From the NCBI RefSeq assembly GCF_007829875.1, contig NZ_VIWV01000001.1:5240501-5304500 (forward strand): a stretch of 64,000 bases of DNA, read 5' to 3'. The first letter of the stretch is position 1; each line of letters starts with the position of its first letter. Under the pieces are notes generated by a model. It was not told where the DNA came from, made no database searches, and was given only the letters and a program-made list of their open reading frames with translations. The position numbers and the translations under genes are program-made. This stretch comes from Streptomyces capillispiralis. Lineage in GTDB: Bacteria; Actinomycetota; Actinomycetes; Streptomycetales; Streptomycetaceae. Shown piece after piece: positions 55,846 to 64,000 of this stretch.

Positions 55846-56582
55846 CCGCGCCGGTGTTCGTCGTCGACCACTTCGGCACCGACGGTTCCGGCCGTTACGT
55901 GCTCGACGGGCCCGAGGGGCGGCACGCCGTCTCCGTGAAGCGGCTGCGGGCCGGCGAGGACGTCGTCCTCACCGACGGCGCTGGCCGCTGGGCCGAGGGC
56001 GTGGTGGACGGCACCGAGGGCAAGGACCGCCTGGTCGTGCGGCTCGGTGAAGTCACCGAGGAGGCCGAGGAGTTCCCCCGCCTCACCGTCGTACAGGCGC
56101 TGCCCAAGGGGGACCGGGGCGAGCTGGCCGTGGAGACGATGACCGAGGTCGGCGTCGACGCGGTCGTGCCGTGGCAGGCGTCCCGCTGCATCACCCAGTG
56201 GAAGGGCGAGCGCGGGGCGAAGTCCCTCGCCAAGTGGCGTGCGACGGCCCGGGAGGCCGGCAAGCAGTCCCGCCGGGTGCGCTTCCCCGAGGTCGGGGAC
56301 GCGGCGACCACCAAGCGGGTTGCCTCACTTCTCGCCGAAGCGGACTTCGCCGCCGTCCTGCACGAGAGCGGTACGCGGGCCCTGGCGACCGCCGAACTCC
56401 CGGCCACCGGGGACATCGTGCTGGTCGTGGGGCCCGAAGGCGGGGTCTCGCCGGAGGAGTTGGCGCTCTTCGAGGAGGCGGGCGCGCGGGCGTACCGGCT
56501 GGGCCGCAGTGTGCTGCGCACGTCCACCGCGGGGACGGCCGCCGCGGCGCTGCTGCTGGGGCGCACGGGACGCTGGTCCTGA
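55842..56582 (+). CDS. rsmE: 16S rRNA (uracil-1498-N3)-methyltransferase
   Basis: 246 residues; ATG overlaps the preceding stop. N-terminal PUA-like part (RHAVSVKRLRAGEDVVLTDG), then the SPOUT domain with VVGPEGGVSPEELALFEEAG and LRTSTAGTAAAALLL, the knot that binds SAM. It methylates U1498 in the decoding region. Its link with DnaJ is widespread in bacteria. Confidence 0.95.
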   Translation: MTAPVFVVDHFGTDGSGRYVLDGPEGRHAVSVKRLRAGEDVVLTDGAGRWAEGVVDGTEGKDRLVVRLGEVTEEAEEFPRLTVVQALPKGDRGELAVETMTEVGVDAVVPWQASRCITQWKGERGAKSLAKWRATAREAGKQSRRVRFPEVGDAATTKRVASLLAEADFAAVLHESGTRALATAELPATGDIVLVVGPEGGVSPEELALFEEAGARAYRLGRSVLRTSTAGTAAAALLLGRTGRWS

Positions 56583-56748
56583 CCTGCGGGTTCCGCCCCC
56601 CCGCCGCGCCCTGCCCGTCCCGTCCCCGGGACTCCGCCCCGCCGCCCCTGCCCGTCAGCCCGTCCCCGGACACCGGACGGGCTGACGGCGCGTAAGTGAC
56701 CGTATGCGCTCTACCGCGCCCGCCCGTGGCGGTGGCAGGCTGCCGTGC

Positions 56749-57291
56749 ATGGGGGCGATGACGAGGATTGCGCGTGGGACGGGCCGGTGGCGGCGGCGGG
56801 CGCTCGCCGTCGGGTTCGCCGTCGCGGCCGTGGGCGGTGTCGCGGCGTGCGAGGGCGGCGGACTGGGATCCGCGGCCGTCGCGATCACCACCGACGAGAC
56901 CGTGACCGAGGAGCTCAACCGGCAGAAGGCCGGGGTGCGTTGGCTGACCTGCACCGCGTCCTTCGGCGACGACGGCGCCTCGCCCGCCGCCGGCGACGAC
57001 ACGGTCGCCTCGGTCGACTGTGAGGGGGAGACGCAGGACGGCGAGGAGATCACCGTCACCGGCAAGGTCACCCACGCCGTCAACGGCGCCTGCGTACGCG
57101 GGAACATCACCGCGAAGGTGGACGGAAAGGAGTGGTTCCGGGTCGACGGCCTGGGCGACTGCGACTCCACCAGCCCGCCGCGCGTGGGCGAACCGACGAA
57201 GCGCGGACCGAACCCCACCGTCACCGTGACCGTCACCACGACCGTGTGGTGCGAGGAGTACCCGTCGTGTCGTCCCGTCGAGGGCAAGTGA
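56749..57291 (+). CDS. Secreted or lipid-anchored hypothetical protein
   Basis: 180 residues from ATG 56749 (ATG 56758 also possible). Basic n-region (RWRRR), hydrophobic core (LAVGFAVAAVGGVAAC) with a VAAC that could be a lipobox Cys. The mature part has six more cysteines, perhaps forming disulfides, and a Thr/Val-rich stretch (TVTVTVTTTVWCEEY). Resembles the small DUF4333-like secreted proteins of actinobacteria, with the pattern TVTEELNRQKAGVRWLTC. Function unknown. Confidence 0.75.
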   Translation: MGAMTRIARGTGRWRRRALAVGFAVAAVGGVAACEGGGLGSAAVAITTDETVTEELNRQKAGVRWLTCTASFGDDGASPAAGDDTVASVDCEGETQDGEEITVTGKVTHAVNGACVRGNITAKVDGKEWFRVDGLGDCDSTSPPRVGEPTKRGPNPTVTVTVTTTVWCEEYPSCRPVEGK

Positions 57292-57336
57292 TCGAAACCC
57301 CTGTCCAGGCCGCCCGCGCTTGCATAGGGTGATCGG

Positions 57337-60300
57337 GTGACACAGCCTGCATCGGTCGCCTCCGCCGCTTATCTCCGGTTCCCGCATCTGCACGGCGAGT
57401 TGGTCGCCTTCACCGCCGAGGACGACGTGTGGCTCGCCCCGCTCGACGGCGGCCGGGCCTGGCGGGTCAGCGCCGACAACGTGCCGGTGAACCACCCCCG
57501 CATCTCGCCCGACGGCACCACCGTCGCCTGGACCTCCACCCGGGACGGCGCCCCCGAGGTGCACGTCGCGCCCGTCGACGGTGGCCCCGCCCGGCGGCTG
57601 ACCCACTGGGGGAACCCCAGGACCCAGGTGCGCGGCTGGACCGAGGACGGCCGGGTCCTGGCGATCGGCGCCCACGGCGAGGCGAGCCTGCGCCGCACCT
57701 GGGCCCGCGCCGTCCCCCTCGACGGCGGCCCCGCCACCACCCTGCCGTACGGCCCCGTCGGCGACGTCGCCCACGGGCCGCACACCGTGCTGCTGTCCGC
57801 GCCGATGGGCCGCGAGGCCGCCTGGTGGAAGCGCTACCGGGGCGGCACGGCGGGCAAGCTGTGGATCGACCGCGACGGCGACGGCGCGTTCGTCCGGCTG
57901 CACGAGGAGCTGGACGGGAACATCGAGTACCCGCTGTGGGTGGGGATGGGGGTCCCCCCGCTCGAGCGAAGCCGAGAGTGGGGGAGGATCGCGTTCCTCT
58001 CGGACCACGAGGGCACCGGCGCGCTGTACTCCTCCCTCGCCGACGGCTCAGACCTGCGCCGCCACACACCCCTCCACGGCTTCTACGCCCGGCACGCCGC
58101 CACCGACGGCACCCGGGTCGTCTACTCCAGCGCCGGTGAACTCTGGCTGCTGGACGACCTCGACGGCGCCGAACCGCGCCGCCTGGACATCCGGCTCGGC
58201 GGACAGCGCGTCGACCTCCAGCCGTTCCCGGTGAACGCCGCCCGCTGGTTCGGCTCCGCGTCCCCCGACCACACCGCCCGCGGCAGCGCCGTCTGCGTGC
58301 GCGGCACCGTCCACTGGGTCACCCACCGCTCCGGGCCCGCCCGCGCGCTCGCCGCCGCCCCGGGCGTACGGGCCCGCAAGCCGCGCGCCTTCCGCGCGGA
58401 CGGCGAGGAGTGGGTGGTGTGGGTGACCGACGCCGAGGGCGACGACGCCCTGGAGTTCGCCCCCGCCACCGGTCTCGCCCCGGGCGCCACCCCGCGCCGC
58501 ATCGCCGCCGGGCAGCTCGGCCGCGTGCTGGAACTGGCCATGGCCCCCGACGGCGGCCGCGCCGCGATCGCCTCGCACGACGGCCGGGTCCTGCTCGTCG
58601 AGCGGGAGACCGGAGAGGTCCGGGAGGTCGACCGCAGCGAGGACGGCGACGTCTCCGGGCTGGTCTTCTCCCCCGACTCCGCCTGGCTCGCCTGGTCCCA
58701 CCCCGGCCCCAGCCCGCTCAGCCAGCTCCGGCTCGCCAACACCACCGACCTGTCGGTCACCGAGGCGACCCCGCTGCGCTTCCAGGACTACGCGCCCGCC
58801 TTCACCCTCGACGGCAAGCACCTCGCGTTCCTGTCGACCCGCTCCTTCGACCCGGTCTACGACGAGCACGTCTTCGACCTGGCCTTCGTCGAGGGCGTAC
58901 GCCCCTACCTGATCACCCTCGCGGCGACCACCCCGTCCCCGTTCGGCCCGCAGCGGCACGGTCGCCCCTTCGAGACCCCGGACCGCGACGAGACCCCCGA
59001 CAGCGAGGGCACCCCCACCACCCGCATCGACCTCGACGGCCTCGCCGACCGGATCGTGCCGTTCCCGGTGGAGGCCGCCCGCTACACCAACCTGCGCGCC
59101 GCCAAGGACGGGGTGCTGTGGCTGCGCCACCCGGTGCGCGGAGTGCTCGGCGCCAACCGCGCCACCCCCGACGACCCGGACCCGAAGACCGACCTGGAGC
59201 GCTACGACCTCGCCCAGCAGCGCATCGAGCACCTGGCCGTGGACGCCGACCACTTCGAGGTCAGCGGCGACGGCAAGCGGGTGCTGCTGTGGACCGACGG
59301 GCGGCTCAAGGTCGTCCCCAGCGACCGGCGCGCCTCCGGCGACGAGGACAGCGACAGCAACATCACCGTCGACCTGGGCCGGGTGCGCCAGTTCATCGAC
59401 CCGGCCGCCGAGTGGCGGCAGATGTTCGACGAGAACGGCCGCATCATGCGGGACAACTTCTGGCGCCCCGACATGAACGGCGTCGACTGGGACGCCGTCC
59501 TGGACCGCTACCGCCCCGTCCTCGACCGCCTGGCCACCCACGACGACCTGGTCGACCTGCTCTGGGAGGTGCAGGGCGAGCTGGGCACCTCGCACGCCTA
59601 CGTCACCCCGCGCGGCGGCTCCGGCGGCGGTGCCCGGCAGGGCCTGCTCGGCGCGGACATCTCCCGGCACGAGGACGGCAGCTGGCGGGTGGACCGCGTC
59701 CTGCCCGCGGAGACCTCCGACCCCGACGCCCGCTCCCCGCTCGCCGCGCCCGGTGTCGCCATCCGGCCCGGTGACGCGATCGTCGCCGTCGCGGGGCAGC
59801 CGGTCGACCCGGTGACCGGGCCGGCGCCGCTGCTGGTCGGCACGGCGGGCAAGCCGGTGGAGCTGACCGTCTCCCCGGCGGGCGGCGGCGACCCGCGGCA
59901 CGCGGTCGTCGTCCCCCTCGCGGACGAGGAACCGCTGCGCTACCACGCCTGGGTCACCGGCCGGCGCGCCCATGTGCTGGAGACGTCCGGCGGACGGCTG
60001 GGGTACATCCACGTCCCCGACATGCAGGCGCCCGGCTGGGCGCAGATCCACCGCGACCTGCGGGTGGAGGTGCTGCGCGAGGGGCTGATCGTGGACGTGC
60101 GGGAGAACCGGGGCGGACACACCTCGCAGCTGGTGGTGGAGAAGCTGGCCCGGCGGATCGTCGGCTGGGACCTGCCGCGCGGCATGCGGGCGGAGAGCTA
60201 CCCCCGGGACGCGCCCCGGGGGCCCGTCGTCGCCGTCGCCAACGAGTTCTCCGGGTCGGACGGCGACATCGTCAACGCGGCGATCCGGGCGCTCGGCATC

Positions 60301-60579
60301 GGACCGGTGGTCGGCACCCGCACCTGGGGCGGGGTGATCGGCATCGACAGCCGCTACCGCCTGGTCGACGGGACGCTGGTCACCCAGCCGAAGTACGCGT
60401 TCTGGCTGGAGGGTTACGGCTGGGGCGTGGAGAACCACGGCGTCGACCCCGACGTGGAGGTCGTGCAGCGGCCGCAGGACCACGCGGCGGGCCGGGACCC
60501 GCAGCTGGACGAGGCGGTGCGGCTGGCGCTGGCCGCGCTGGAGACGTCCCCCGCGAAGGTGCCGCCCACGCTGTCCTAG
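57337..60579 (+). CDS. Tricorn-like S41 family protease with repeat-encoded insert
   Basis: 1080 residues from GTG 57337, six bases after TAGGGT (leaderless). Two N-terminal beta-propellers (~15-670), a helical C1, a PDZ domain (~765-860) and the S41 core with NEFSGSDGDIVNAAI (Ser ~974) and GTRTWGGVIG, ending GWGVENHGVDPDVEV. Tricorn cuts peptides made by the proteasome or other proteases into di- and tripeptides in the cytoplasm. Residues ~204-217 (GVPPLERSREWG core) come from the 41-bp element also in the sulfotransferase gene; they lie between two propeller strands (PLWV and RIAFLSDHEG) and probably form a loop. Confidence 0.93.
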   Translation: MTQPASVASAAYLRFPHLHGELVAFTAEDDVWLAPLDGGRAWRVSADNVPVNHPRISPDGTTVAWTSTRDGAPEVHVAPVDGGPARRLTHWGNPRTQVRGWTEDGRVLAIGAHGEASLRRTWARAVPLDGGPATTLPYGPVGDVAHGPHTVLLSAPMGREAAWWKRYRGGTAGKLWIDRDGDGAFVRLHEELDGNIEYPLWVGMGVPPLERSREWGRIAFLSDHEGTGALYSSLADGSDLRRHTPLHGFYARHAATDGTRVVYSSAGELWLLDDLDGAEPRRLDIRLGGQRVDLQPFPVNAARWFGSASPDHTARGSAVCVRGTVHWVTHRSGPARALAAAPGVRARKPRAFRADGEEWVVWVTDAEGDDALEFAPATGLAPGATPRRIAAGQLGRVLELAMAPDGGRAAIASHDGRVLLVERETGEVREVDRSEDGDVSGLVFSPDSAWLAWSHPGPSPLSQLRLANTTDLSVTEATPLRFQDYAPAFTLDGKHLAFLSTRSFDPVYDEHVFDLAFVEGVRPYLITLAATTPSPFGPQRHGRPFETPDRDETPDSEGTPTTRIDLDGLADRIVPFPVEAARYTNLRAAKDGVLWLRHPVRGVLGANRATPDDPDPKTDLERYDLAQQRIEHLAVDADHFEVSGDGKRVLLWTDGRLKVVPSDRRASGDEDSDSNITVDLGRVRQFIDPAAEWRQMFDENGRIMRDNFWRPDMNGVDWDAVLDRYRPVLDRLATHDDLVDLLWEVQGELGTSHAYVTPRGGSGGGARQGLLGADISRHEDGSWRVDRVLPAETSDPDARSPLAAPGVAIRPGDAIVAVAGQPVDPVTGPAPLLVGTAGKPVELTVSPAGGGDPRHAVVVPLADEEPLRYHAWVTGRRAHVLETSGGRLGYIHVPDMQAPGWAQIHRDLRVEVLREGLIVDVRENRGGHTSQLVVEKLARRIVGWDLPRGMRAESYPRDAPRGPVVAVANEFSGSDGDIVNAAIRALGIGPVVGTRTWGGVIGIDSRYRLVDGTLVTQPKYAFWLEGYGWGVENHGVDPDVEVVQRPQDHAAGRDPQLDEAVRLALAALETSPAKVPPTLS
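57947..57987 (+). repeat. 41-bp interspersed palindromic element, copy 2 (inside tricorn protease gene)
   Basis: Identical to 6457-6497 in sequence, orientation and reading phase. Flanking bases differ from copy 1 immediately beyond the 41 bp (G versus A on both sides). Confidence 0.9.
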
Positions 60580-60719
60580 GTCCTGTTCGTCGAACTCCCG
60601 TCTGCCGCGCGACGACAGGACCCGGCCGGGAGGCGGTCGCGCGGCCCGGCACGACTGCCCCCGGCCGCGCGGCGCGGATACCATGCCTGCGTACGTGATC
60701 ACCGGGCCGAGGAGGGTGT

Positions 60720-61073
60720 ATGGCTGGGGAGCCCCAGGACGACTGTCTGTTCTGCAAGATCGTGGCCGGGAGCATTCCCGCGACGATCGTGCGGGAGACG
60801 GAGACCACCGTCGCGTTCCGCGACATAAACCCCCAGGCGCCCACCCACGTCCTGGTGATTCCGAAGGCGCACCACCAGGATGCCGCGGCCCTCGCCGCCG
60901 CCGCGCCCGAGCTCGCCGCGGACGTGCTGCGCGAGACGCGGGCCGTCGCGGACGAGGAGAAGCTGGAGAGCTACCGCATCGTCTTCAACACCGGCACCGG
61001 CGCCGGCCAGACCGTCTGGCACGCGCACGCCCACGTCCTGGGCGGGCGCGGCTTCGAGTGGCCCCCCGGATAA
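60720..61073 (+). CDS. HIT-family (HINT-like) nucleotide-binding protein
   Basis: 117 residues; GGAGGG precedes ATG 60720 by 4-5 bp. CLFCKIVAGSIPA and a CxxC pair near the N-terminus, and the HIT triad as WHAHAHVLGG near residue 100. HINT proteins hydrolyse adenosine phosphoramidates and acyl-AMPs. The stop lies 3 bp before the RNase Z gene, so the two are co-transcribed. Confidence 0.95.
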   Translation: MAGEPQDDCLFCKIVAGSIPATIVRETETTVAFRDINPQAPTHVLVIPKAHHQDAAALAAAAPELAADVLRETRAVADEEKLESYRIVFNTGTGAGQTVWHAHAHVLGGRGFEWPPG

Positions 61074-61076
61074 GCC

Positions 61077-61982
61077 GTGTCCGTACGCGAACTGGTGGTG
61101 CTCGGCACCGCCAGCCAGGTCCCCACCCGGCACCGCAACCACAACGGCTACCTGCTGCGCTGGGACGGCGAGGGCATCCTGTTCGACCCCGGCGAGGGCA
61201 CACAGCGCCAGATGCTGCGCGCCGGGGTCGCCGCCCACGACCTCAACCGGATCTGTGTCACCCACTTCCACGGCGACCACTCGCTGGGACTCGCCGGGGT
61301 GATCCAGCGGATCAACCTCGACAAGGTGCCGCACCGGGTCACCGCCCACTTCCCGCGCTCCGGGCAGCGCTTCTTCGACCGGCTGCGGTACGCCACCGCC
61401 TACCGCGAGACCGTCGCGCTCACCGAGGCCCCGGTCGACGCGGACGGCCCCGTCGCCCGTACGCCCGGCTACACCCTGGAGGCGCGCAGGCTGTCCCACC
61501 CGGTCGAGGCGTACGGCTACCGGCTGGTCGAGCCGGACGGCCGGCGCATGCTGCCCGACCGGCTGGCCGCGCACGGCATCACCGGCCCGGACGTCGGCCG
61601 GCTCCAGCGCGAGGGCGTGCTCGGCGGGGTGCGGCTGGAGGAGGTCAGCGAGGTGCGGCGCGGGCAGCGGTTCGCGTTCGTCATGGACACCCGGCTGTGC
61701 GACGGGGTGTACGCGCTCGCCGAGGGCTGCGACATGCTCGTCATCGAGTCGACGTTCCTCGACGAGGACGAGGAACTGGCCGTGGAGTTCGGACACCTGA
61801 CGGCCGGCCAGGCGGCGCGGGTGGCGCGGGACGCGGGCGTACGGCACCTCGTCCTGACCCACTTCAGCCAGCGCTACGCGGAGCCGGCGGAGTTCGAGCG
61901 GCAGGCGCGGGCGGCCGGCTACGAGGGCGAGCTGAGCGTGGCCCGGGACCTGCAACGGGTGGGGCTTCCGAAGCGTCGGTGA
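61077..61982 (+). CDS. rnz: Ribonuclease Z
   Basis: 301 residues from GTG 61077. THFHGDHSLGLAGVI gives the zinc motif, then ELVVLGTASQVPTRHRNHNG at the N-terminus, RLSHPVEAYGYRL, FVMDTRLCDGV, EFGHLTAGQAARVARDAG and the final LTHFSQRY. It trims 3' ends of tRNA precursors, useful for tRNAs without encoded CCA such as the two in this window. GTGA overlap with the deaminase gene. Confidence 0.93.
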   Translation: MSVRELVVLGTASQVPTRHRNHNGYLLRWDGEGILFDPGEGTQRQMLRAGVAAHDLNRICVTHFHGDHSLGLAGVIQRINLDKVPHRVTAHFPRSGQRFFDRLRYATAYRETVALTEAPVDADGPVARTPGYTLEARRLSHPVEAYGYRLVEPDGRRMLPDRLAAHGITGPDVGRLQREGVLGGVRLEEVSEVRRGQRFAFVMDTRLCDGVYALAEGCDMLVIESTFLDEDEELAVEFGHLTAGQAARVARDAGVRHLVLTHFSQRYAEPAEFERQARAAGYEGELSVARDLQRVGLPKRR

Positions 61983-63007
61983 AACCGCCGTACGATATTT
62001 CGATGCTCGTACCCAAAGCCGAACTGCACCTTCACATCGAAGGCACGCTCGAACCCGAGCTGGCCTTCGCGCTCGCCGCGCGCAACGGCGTCGCGCTGCC
62101 CTACGCCGACACCGACGCGCTCCGCGAGGCGTACCGCTTCGAGGACCTGCAGTCCTTCCTGAACCTGTACTACGAGCTGATGGCGGTGCTGCGCACCGAG
62201 CGGGACTTCGAGGACCTCGCCGACGCCTACCTCGCCCGTGCCGCCGCGCAGGGCGTGCGGCACGCGGAGATCTTCTTCGACCCGCAGGCGCACCTGGCGC
62301 GCGGCGTCGGCATGGACACGGTGGTCGAGGGACTGTGGCGGGCCCTGGGCAGGAGTGTCGAGACGCACGGCGTCTCGACCCGGCTGATCCTGTGCTTCCT
62401 GCGCGACGAGTCCGCCGCGTCCGCCCTGGCCACCCTGGACGCCGCGAAGCCGTACCTGGACCGGATCACCGGTGTCGGGCTCGACTCGGCCGAGGTCGGG
62501 CATCCGCCGGCGAAGTTCCGCGAGGTGTACGAGGCCGCCGCCGCGCTGGGGCTGCGGCGCGTGGCGCACGCCGGTGAGGAGGGGCCGCCGGAGTACATCA
62601 CCGAGGCCCTGGACGTGCTCGGCGTCGAGCGCGTCGACCACGGGCTGCGCTGCGTGGAGGATCCGGCGCTGGTGGCGCGGCTGGTGAGGGAGCGGATACC
62701 GCTGACCCTGTGCCCGCTGTCCAACGTCCGGCTGCGCACGGTGGACACCCTCGCCGCCCATCCGCTGCCCGCGATGCTCGACGCCGGACTGATGTGCACG
62801 GTCAACTCCGACGACCCGGCGTACTTCGGCGGCTACGCCGGGGACACCTTCGACGCGGTGCGCGACACCCTCGGCCTGCCGCCGGAGCGCCTGCGCGAGC
62901 TGGCCCGCAACTCCTTCCTCGCCTCCTTCCTGGAGGACGACGAGGAGCTGCGGGCGCGGTACCTGGCCGAGGTGGAGGCGTACGACTTCGGCGCCGGCGT
63001 CCGCTGA
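61979..63007 (+). CDS. Adenosine/adenine deaminase family protein
   Basis: 342 residues if GTG 61979 (overlapping the RNase Z stop as GTGA) is used; ATG 62003 gives 334. Zinc TIM barrel: KAELHLHIEGTLEPEL, HAEIFFDPQAHLARGVG, RVAHAGEEGPPEYI, VDHGLRC and NSDDPAYFGGY. The FLNLYYELMAVLRTERDFEDL and HAEIFFDPQ segments resemble the Aah1/type-2 adenine deaminase branch more than adenosine deaminase proper. It deaminates adenine or a related purine. Substrate needs assay. Confidence 0.9.
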   Translation: MKPPYDISMLVPKAELHLHIEGTLEPELAFALAARNGVALPYADTDALREAYRFEDLQSFLNLYYELMAVLRTERDFEDLADAYLARAAAQGVRHAEIFFDPQAHLARGVGMDTVVEGLWRALGRSVETHGVSTRLILCFLRDESAASALATLDAAKPYLDRITGVGLDSAEVGHPPAKFREVYEAAAALGLRRVAHAGEEGPPEYITEALDVLGVERVDHGLRCVEDPALVARLVRERIPLTLCPLSNVRLRTVDTLAAHPLPAMLDAGLMCTVNSDDPAYFGGYAGDTFDAVRDTLGLPPERLRELARNSFLASFLEDDEELRARYLAEVEAYDFGAGVR

Positions 63008-63011
63008 CCCC

Positions 63012-64000
63012 TCAGGGCGCCCCGGGTGCCCGGGTCGCCGCCGCGGTGTCGTAGGCGCGGCGGGCCGGGGCGGGGGTGCCGTCCATCGGGATCTCCACCA
63101 CGGGCTGTTCCGGGGCGCCGATCTCCGGGACCGTGCCCGCCGGGGCGCCCGGGGCCGCGGCCACCACGGCCGCCGGGTGGCCGCCGCGGCGCCGGACCGC
63201 GCCCGGCAGCAGCGGTCGCCCGCCGGTGTGCAGGGCGACGGCGGTCATCGGGAGCGCGACCAGCAGCAGTCCGGCGGCGAGCACGGTGCCCATCACCGGG
63301 AACCCGGCCTGCGCGGACAGCACGCTGCCGGTCAGCGGCCCGGCGGCGGTGCCCAGCGAGGACGCGGAGCCCACGAGCACGGCCCAGCGTCCGCGCGGGT
63401 CCAGCGAGGCGGCGAGTCCGATCAGGTACGACAGGACGACCGGGTAGACCGTGTTCCAGGCGATCTCCCCGGCGGCGAAGCCGCCCAGACCGGTCGCGGA
63501 GGCGCTGAGCGCGATGCAGCCGGCGATGACGACCGTGCCGCCGCCGATGGGCAGCGCCCGCCCGAGCCGCGGGCCCAGCGCGCCCGCGCCCAGGACACCC
63601 AGCAGTCCGGCGCCCAGCGCCACCGCGAAGACGACGCCCACGGTCGCCTCGGAGAGGTGCGCCTGGTCGACCCCGATGCGTCCGCTCACGCCCCACAGCG
63701 CGTTCTGCGCGAGGGACCACAGCAGCATGGCGCCGGCCAGGACCGTCCCCGACCGCAGGTGGGGCAGACGGGCGGCCGTCGCCGGCTCGGCGTGGCGCGG
63801 ACCGGGGGTGCCGGCGGGCAGCCGGGAGGTCAGCGGCCACACGGCCAGCGCCGTGAGGGCGATGGCGGCCAGGGTGAGCCCGTGGCCCGGCAGATGGGGC
63901 ACCGTCAGGTACACCACGCCCGCGAGCGCGGAGACGCTGAGGAGTCCGAGCGTGGAGGCCCGGTGGGGGTCCCGTTCGGCGGCGATCCGGGTGGCGGCGA
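63012..64000 (-). CDS. Major facilitator superfamily transporter, C-terminal part (5' end outside window)
   Basis: The minus frame is open to the window edge; ~329 residues are present. It begins with a cytoplasmic loop (RIAAERDPHRAS), followed by hydrophobic helices such as LGLLSVSALAGVVYL, GTVLAGAMLLWSLAQNALWG, ATVGVVFAVALGAGLLGVLG and GTVLAAGLLLVALPMTAVAL. The ~70-residue C-terminus is Pro/Ala-rich and cytoplasmic. This is the second half of a 12-helix MFS transporter, perhaps an exporter; substrate unknown. It converges with the deaminase gene, 4 bp apart. Confidence 0.82.
   Translation of the reverse strand, partial: AATRIAAERDPHRASTLGLLSVSALAGVVYLTVPHLPGHGLTLAAIALTALAVWPLTSRLPAGTPGPRHAEPATAARLPHLRSGTVLAGAMLLWSLAQNALWGVSGRIGVDQAHLSEATVGVVFAVALGAGLLGVLGAGALGPRLGRALPIGGGTVVIAGCIALSASATGLGGFAAGEIAWNTVYPVVLSYLIGLAASLDPRGRWAVLVGSASSLGTAAGPLTGSVLSAQAGFPVMGTVLAAGLLLVALPMTAVALHTGGRPLLPGAVRRRGGHPAAVVAAAPGAPAGTVPEIGAPEQPVVEIPMDGTPAPARRAYDTAAATRAPGAP

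Overview
The window is a high-G+C actinobacterial chromosome segment. Strong G/C bias at third codon positions, frequent GTG starts, TANNNT-type -10 boxes close to start codons, and a syntenic core (rplU-rpmA-obg-proB-proA-nadD-LCP-rsfS ... leuS-comEA/EC-holA-rpsT-lepA-hemW-hrcA-dnaJ) point to Streptomyces. From memory the order matches the obg-to-dnaJ2 region of S. coelicolor; this was not checked by alignment. About 53 protein genes and two tRNA genes are supported. Most are housekeeping genes.

Layout: 1-2616 holds the end of a dTDP-sugar epimerase gene, then rplU, rpmA and obg. 2717-5974 encodes a secreted seven-repeat FG-GAP propeller and a Tat-exported PhoD phosphatase. 6066-16547 is a cell-wall glycopolymer block: a sulfotransferase-like protein, a cytidylyltransferase-reductase fusion of the CDP-ribitol type, two membrane-anchored TagF-like polymerases, a family 2 glycosyltransferase and a polysaccharide pyruvyltransferase. 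16655-19802 is proB, a small gene and proA. 19902-27000 carries a tandem pair of membrane proteins sharing an N-terminal motif, an M48 protease, two tiny membrane proteins, nadD, an LCP-like protein that may attach wall polymers, rsfS and a histidine phosphatase.

27131-28002 has two identical tRNA-Ala(GGC) genes flanking two tiny cysteine-motif proteins. 28096-30947 (minus) is a two-gene redox operon: a heme-b-type membrane protein and a NuoF-like flavoprotein fused to a ferredoxin. Next come leuS behind a leucine leader-peptide attenuator, DegV, comEA-comEC, holA, rpsT/lepA, a fatty acyl-CoA ligase and a SpoIIE-type phosphatase. They are followed by hemW, a DUF3097 protein, an MBL hydrolase, CIRCE-controlled hrcA-dnaJ, nitronate monooxygenase-rsmE, a tricorn-like protease, a HIT protein, RNase Z, an adenosine/adenine deaminase and a truncated MFS transporter.

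Most noteworthy: (i) an identical 41-bp element, open in all six frames, lies in-frame inside two unrelated genes (sulfotransferase and tricorn protease) and adds the same peptide to both; (ii) a leucine leader peptide with two rare CTT codons and a nested RNA fold precedes leuS; (iii) the cytochrome b / NuoF-ferredoxin operon lacks one expected iron-sulfur cysteine; (iv) the wall-polymer block and the LCP protein together look like a CDP-polyol-based anionic polymer system; (v) at least eleven starts have leaderless architecture.
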